From Acholoe squamosa (lineage: Eukaryota; Annelida; Polychaeta; Phyllodocida; Polynoidae): a stretch of DNA of 64,000 bases. The notes below the pieces were generated by a model. It made no database searches and was not told the origin of the DNA. It was given only the letters and a program-made list of their open reading frames with translations. The stretch spans positions 15,603,174 through 15,667,173 of the forward strand of contig OX439042.1 of assembly GCA_949317995.1 (NCBI GenBank), in the 5' to 3' direction. This document shows, in pieces, positions 55,264-64,000 of the stretch. The position numbers were made by a program, and so were the translations under genes. Each line of letters opens with the position of its first letter. Positions within the stretch are counted from its first letter, which is position 1.

Positions 55264-55460
55264 CTGAGGGAGAATTCAAATGGAATGTGTCAGTAGCAAT
55301 AGACTGTAAATACCGGGTACACAAATGCACATGTATGACGTATCCACTTAGAAGAGAGAAAATAAAGTTTTAATGAATTTATATCCATGCCAACATACAT
55401 GTCACATGACCGAACCTCAACTCTGTGTACGCAAGGGAACACGAACATGCTGTGCGTTGG

Positions 55461-55655
55461 GAGTGAGTGAGTGAGTAATAGATGTTTAACGCCATTCCGA
55501 CAGCTAAGGTCATATTTATGGCGAGAACTATATTACGCAATTTCACAGAGGAATGTGTCAGTGCCCCCGCATATGGGCACCACACACATCTGAGGGGATA
55601 GGAAAGAGGAGAAATAGACCCTTTTAAATGGGCTAGGGAAGTCCCCTGTGCGTTG
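55461..55655 (-). mobile_element. ACTC-tailed SINE-like repeat, inverted copy
   Basis: GAGTGAGTGAGTGAGTAATA opens the plus-strand view (an (ACTC)n tail on the minus strand). GCCATTCCGACAGCTAAGGT, the GTGCCCCCGCATATGGGCAC segment and CTTTTAAATGGGCTAGGGAA follow, the complement of the family head. Confidence 0.75.
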
Positions 55656-55912
55656 GGAGTTCGCAAGAGAGTGAATATGTGACAAATATATTCTGGTGGT
55701 CTAATGACCACTATAAAGGACTAAAATATATACGCCACTGAATAGGAACTCGGGTATCGAATTATGCACATCCATATACTGTAGCGTCAGTAGCACACAG
55801 AAATGTGCACATACACAGTTCCATGATAAGCCCGGATGATAACATACACACAGTGTGATAACACAGCTTAACCATTTACGGGTTGTCAATGCAGGAGTGA
55901 AACATGCCAATT

Positions 55913-56049
55913 GGTCGTCATGATGCGCCATATCTCTTTTGGAAAGAGTGTATCAGTCGCGTATAGGGTCTGCATGATGGATGAATGCAGCACTGGCAAG
56001 TGCTGACCATGGCTGCATTCATGGTCCATGATGACCGATAGGCATGAAA

Positions 56050-56050
<1 letters not shown>
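55913..56050. repeat. hairpin repeat with GCAGCACTGGC motif
   Basis: TCATGATGCGCC...GATGAATGCAGCACTGGCAA faces GCTGACCATGGCTGCATTCA...ATGATGACC in inverted orientation. Similar imperfect hairpins occur near 10343-10412, 11222-11290, 29055-29155, 37728-37835 and 45690-45765. Confidence 0.5.
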
Positions 56051-59280
<3,230 letters not shown>

Positions 59281-59286
59281 CCCACT

Positions 59287-59350
59287 GGCTGGTATAGTGG
59301 TTATGTGTCTCGCCTGTTGCCACAGTGGCTGGGTTTCGCGCCCTGTAGGA
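59287..59350 (+). repeat. tRNA-like SINE head
   Basis: TGGCTGGTATAGTGGTTATG resembles an A box region and GGGTTTCGCGCCC a B box, with tRNA-like spacing of about 40 bp. Acceptor-stem pairing is poor, so it is called a tRNA-derived repeat rather than a tRNA gene. Confidence 0.45.
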
Positions 59351-59604
59351 CATGAACGGTTTTAACTGGAAATGTATTGCGAGGTTGACTTTGTATACTT
59401 CTCTAATTTATTAACATGTCCAGCCTCACACCAACATCGTATAAGCAACAAATTAAAGGTCTCAGAGTGTGGTTAAACCCTCATAACAGAACTGGGTTAT
59501 GACCAAAAAGGCACAGTCTAAGCCAGAATCGTGGGATAAACAAAATTAACGTATCATGGGGCCTTTAGAAGGAAGCTCTAAAAGATAATTTATCAAGATC
59601 ACCA

Positions 59605-60350
59605 GGAGCTTAATTCAAAACATCCTGGGATCACGACCCCAGCGATCTTAGGAATAAATCAGCCTTATCCTATTAAGCGGTCTTAAGAGTTGACTGGGTT
59701 CATATATCCTAGCCAGCACTAAGATTGCATCGATCTTAGCCTCAGCCCTCCTACACTATTCCAAGAAGAACTGACTAGGCACAGGGGTAAGAGTCCCAAA
59801 ATAAAGTAATAGCTGTGGAGTCACTCTTCTTCGCAAGAGTGCTTATACCATCGTTCCCCGTCCCCATATGGGCTAACAAAAGAGCACAGGGTGAAGTTAA
59901 CCCCCGTACAGTATTCAAGAGTTGTTCCCATGTTTGTATGATTTATGCTTGCCTATTAGAAGCATTGTGCCCTCCCCCAGGACAAAGAGAGAGAAGGGAA
60001 GAATTACCTTACAGTGCACTTAACGCATGAGTAGCCCTAAGAACCCTCAAGGACACTCAGCAAACGTCCTCCCTCCCCTCTTTATGTATGCAGCAGGCTA
60101 TTCACTCTTTCGATCAGGAGTGTTCCCTGTAAGTGCTCTTGTACTCAGGTGAAACCACTATGCATTTCTTTCACTAAGATCGCAGTGATCTTAGTGGTGG
60201 AAATGGAATAGTGAAGTGATCCCAGGACTAGCTATTCTGGACAGGCCTGCAACCACTGCATTACATAGGGTAGACCAGCCAGGTCTTATGATATGTGCCT
60301 ACACTAAGATCACTGGGGTTGGGATCCCAGGATGTTTTGAATTAAGCTCC
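59605..60350. mobile_element. TIR element of about 750 bp
   Basis: GGAGCTTAATTCAAAACATC at the left end and GATGTTTTGAATTAAGCTCC at the right end are exact inverted repeats. Pairing continues through about 47 bp with three mismatches. Inside is a smaller hairpin (CACTAAGATCGCAGTGATCT, 60173-60198). An internal 71-codon frame has no visible similarity to a transposase. Confidence 0.75.
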
Positions 60351-60587
60351 AGAGGTCATACCATCTGTGTCCTTTTTCGGGGGTCAGATCTAATACACAG
60401 AGAGTGTGATGTGTTCTGATATGCTCTGCTTGTAACGGTGATCAAATCCTTTTCATAATTAAGAAACTCATGGGTTACCTGGGTATTGATATTCCTCCTA
60501 CGTTTTGTAATCTGATAAGTGATGAAGATTACATAGAGGAAGGGTCAATATGGCATGTACGTTCAGCCCCCTATATATAATATAAGG

Positions 60588-63500
60588 CCAAATCCCACAA
60601 CCCAAAATTAGCCAGAAAATCCTTGTGATATAGGATATGTGTTTACTTAGCCGATATTGGGGTGGTAATATCGTCTAAGGAAGTCATATAATGGCTAAGA
60701 ATCCTTTTCAAAGTGTTGTTATTTCAGGAGTGGAATACATCAAAAGCTTTTGATATTTTCCTCACAAGAGGTCAGAAATCTCTGTAAAGGCAAAAATCCC
60801 ACTACGTGAAAAGTGGGTCTGAAATGTCTGTGATTCTGGATATCAGCAACATTCTACTCTTGCCAATTTCCTAAATCACAAGGGTACTCACTGCACTTCT
60901 TACCACTCCAAATCCGACTATAGCTGATAGTAGCAGGGGAATCTCTGTGATTTTCATTACTGCACAGATGAGTTGCTAGAATGATTCACAGAGATAGAGT
61001 ATTTGATATTAAAATCACAGTTGCCTCTGACTATTTTCTGTTGTTTGCAATGGTCTCCTGCATAGCATAAACAAATGTAGCTTGCATAAATCACAAACAG
61101 AACCCCATTATGACTGTAGTATGTGGAACTTGGCTCCTGATTTATCAAAGACACACCTCTTCTGATTTCCTAGAAACTGTTGTTTTCCTCTAAATCACAG
61201 GGATTTTGAGTCTATCACAGAGATTTCAAGCCCTTTGTGAAGAAAATATCAAAAACTTTTGATGTACTATACTCCCTAAATACCAGCACTTTGACAGGGA
61301 TTCTTAGCCTTTATGGGTCTTCCCTAGACGATATTACCACCCCAATATCGGCTAAGCACAAACATATCCTATTTCACAACGATTTCCCGACCATATTCAC
61401 GTTGTGGGATTTGGCCTTAATATATGGAAATTCCCTGTGATTTAGAGGAAAACAAAAATCTCTAGTAAATCACAACAGGTGTGTTATCTTTTCATAAATC
61501 AGGACCCAAGTTCCACACACTATAGTCATAAGAATGTTGTACTTGTGACTAAAAGTAACAACTATTCAGTGCAGTGATGAATTTCACAGACATTTCCCTT
61601 CCAATATTGGCTAGTAGTGGGGTTTGATAAAGGTAGGGGTTGCATGGGAACCCTTGTGAATTTTGTTTTTGGCAAGACTCCAATGCTGCATTTTCCACGT
61701 AGTGGGATTTGGCCTATAAGTAGTATATACTTGTACATAACAAGAGATTCACCACTACAAGAATCCATAAGACCAAATCCCACAATGCGAAAATAGTTAG
61801 AAAATCCTTGTGATGTAGGATATGTTGTTATCCAGCCGATATTTGGGGTGGTATTATCATCCAAGGAAGTCCAATAACAGCTAAGAACCTTTGCCAAAGT
61901 GTTGTCATTTCAGGAGTGGAATACATCAAAGGTTTTTGATATTTTTCTCACAAGAGGCCAGAAATCTCTGTGATATAGGGAAATTCCCTCTGATTTAGAG
62001 AAAAACAAGAATCTTTAGTAAATCACAACAGGTCTCTAAATTTTTCATAAATCAGGACCCAAGTTCCACATACTATAGCCATAAGAATGTTGTACTTGTG
62101 AATCAAAGTAGCAACTAGTCAGTACAGAGATGAATATCACAGACATTTCCCTTCCCATAGTGGCTAGTAGTGGGGTTTGAGAAAGGTAGGAGTGGTATGG
62201 GAACCCTTGTGAATTTTGTTTTTGACAAGACTCCAAGGCTGCTGATATCCAGAATCACAGAATCGTGTTGTGGGATTTGGCCTATAATGATAACCAACAA
62301 TCACAATGAATGGGATATACAGCCTTTCTGTGTTCCATAAGTTGTATATATGGTTTCTTTTTTCTTCTTTTTCTTTTCCTTTTTAAAGGTAGACTGAGTG
62401 GTAGACATAAAGATTATCCCCTTGTCAAGTGCAGATATGATAATTATAATACCTTGACAAAATTTAAGTATCGAAGCTCTCAGTTGCAGGAAGTTTCTCA
62501 TTGCTTTATGACCATTTTATATTTGGACTTTGAAAATCAATTCATGAATAAAAGGCCAAATCCCACAACGCAAAAATGACCATAGAATCCTTGTGATTTA
62601 TGCATGCAGTGTTCCTTAGCCGATATTGGAGGGTAATATCGTCTAAGGAGGGCCTATCACGGATGAGGAGCCTTGCCAAAGTCTTGATTTTTATAGAACA
62701 GAACATATAAAATATTTTTGATATTTTCTTTAGAAAAGGTCAAAAATCTCTGTGAATTTGTCTAAGGTTATGATTTATCAGCAAAGAGATGTATTTCACA
62801 ATGCTTTACTGCCCAATAACAGCAATTGAATCAAAATCACAGAGATCCAGTGGTGAAAAGCAGGAATAGAATCAAAATCACAGAGATGTACTGCCCAATA
62901 TTGGCTAGCAGTGGGACTTAGAGTAGGGAGTAGGGGATGAGAACCCTTGTGATTTAGGAAATTGACAAGAGTCCATGACTGCCTATGTCCAGAATCACAG
63001 ACATTTCAGACCCATTTTTCTTGTAGTGGGATTTGCCCTAAATACTTTATGATTGGAATTTTGGAAAGTAGACAATATGTGCTTCAGTGGTATTGCATTA
63101 ATTGTGGCACATGGGGGCTGCACTTAAGGCCGAATCCCACAACGCGAAAAATGGCCTAATATCCTTGTGATTTAAGAATGCAGTGATGCTTAGCCGATAT
63201 TGGAGTGTTAATATCGTCTAAGGACAGCCTATAGCGGCTAAGGGGCCTTGTCTAAATGCTGCCTTTTGTGCTGTGGTACACATCAAAACATTTAGATATT
63301 TTTTGTCACAGACTCTTGAAATCTCTGTGAATCACTTGCCTGTCTGGGTTTCTCAGCCAAAGTGTAGAATTCACAGTGATTTACTTCTAAAGAATGGCAA
63401 TAAAACCATATTCACAAGGATTCAGTGCCCAATGTTGGCAATAGAATGAAAATCACAGAGATCTACTGTCCAATATCGGCAAGAGAATCAAAATTACAGA

Positions 63501-64000
63501 GATGTATCATCCAATATGGGCTATCAGTGAGATTTGAATATGGTAAAGGATGGTAGGATAACGATGTGATTTACAATAATGACAGTACCTTAGGTTTGCT
63601 AATTTCTCAATTCACATAGATTTTAGACTCATTTTTCACCTAGTGGGATTTGGCCTTTACAACATATTGTACGCTATGCCCAAGGGCATAACAATTGCAG
63701 TGCTGTGGTGCTGTACACTTTCCATATGTTTTGTAATTATAGGCCAAATCCCACAACGTGAAAATGGTCAGGAAATCGTTGTGAAATAGGATATGTGGGT
63801 GCTTAGCCGATATTGGGGTGGTAATATCATCTAGGGAAGACCTATAAAGGCTAAGAATCCCTGTCAAAGTGCTGGTATTTAGGGAGTATAGTACATCAAA
63901 AGTTTTTGATATTTTTTTTCACAAAGGGCTTGAAATCTCTGTGATAGACTCAAAATCCCTGTGATTTAGAAGAAAACAACAGTTTCTAGGAAATCAGAAG
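60588..64000. mobile_element. cluster of one TIR-element family (GGCCAAATCCCACAACG termini)
   Basis: Ends of the form GGCCAAATCCCACAACGCGA occur at about 60588, 61770, 62552, 63128 and 63741. Inverted ends (GTTGTGGGATTTGGCC and variants) occur at about 61400-61415, 61710, 62275, 63035 and 63655. Most units are 0.5 kb, and the last runs off the window. Each unit has a conserved hairpin CTTAGCCGATATT...AATATCGTCTAAG and many AATCACAGAGAT words. At least one piece (about 60.8-61.4 kb) is inverted relative to the rest. There is no transposase frame, so these are non-autonomous copies inserted beside or into each other. Confidence 0.75.

Overview
The window is genomic DNA from an animal: spliced genes with canonical GT/AG introns, AATAAA signals, and introns full of transposons and minisatellites. 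The mix (a split-direct-repeat tyrosine-recombinase retroelement, a THAP-bearing inverted-repeat element, many MITEs, SINEs ending in ACTC tails, a potato-inhibitor-I family protein, a mitochondria-eating-protein relative and a ZP-domain membrane protein) suggests a marine invertebrate. A lancelet-like chordate or a lophotrochozoan both fit; I cannot settle the species from sequence alone.

Layout. 1-7.6 kb is transposon debris: a palindromic Tc/mariner-like MITE, a MITE with 9-bp target duplication, a head-to-tail MITE pair, and a 3.1-kb inverted-repeat element carrying a THAP-domain remnant with a hAT-like MITE at its edge. 7.8-14.7 kb holds a plus-strand gene of eight coding exons (745 aa) for an unrecognised acidic protein with near-identical 18-residue repeats. 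16.2-22.9 kb holds a three-exon plus-strand gene for a 72-residue potato-inhibitor-I (eglin/CI-2) protease inhibitor; its first intron is crowded with a 39-bp minisatellite and a TIR element that carries a 66-bp copy of an intron end of the preceding gene. 23.9-28.8 kb is a nearly intact minus-strand YR retrotransposon (Gag-like, RT/RNase H, tyrosine recombinase) with split direct repeats. 28.9-35.2 kb has no convincing gene.

35.2-47.8 kb holds a plus-strand ZP-domain gene (TATA box, nine coding exons, 470 aa) with signal peptide, all eight ZP cysteines, furin sites and one transmembrane segment; its introns contain ACTC-tailed SINEs and a dead LINE. 49.9-55.3 kb holds the 3' part of a minus-strand gene resembling mitochondria-eating protein (MIEAP/SPATA18), with large minisatellites in its introns. 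55.3-60.5 kb is repeat-rich intergenic DNA, and 60.6-64 kb is a cluster of one TIR-element family with a conserved internal hairpin.

The four host genes look unrelated in function. All exon structures are read by eye from reading frame, splice consensus and phase agreement, without transcript evidence.
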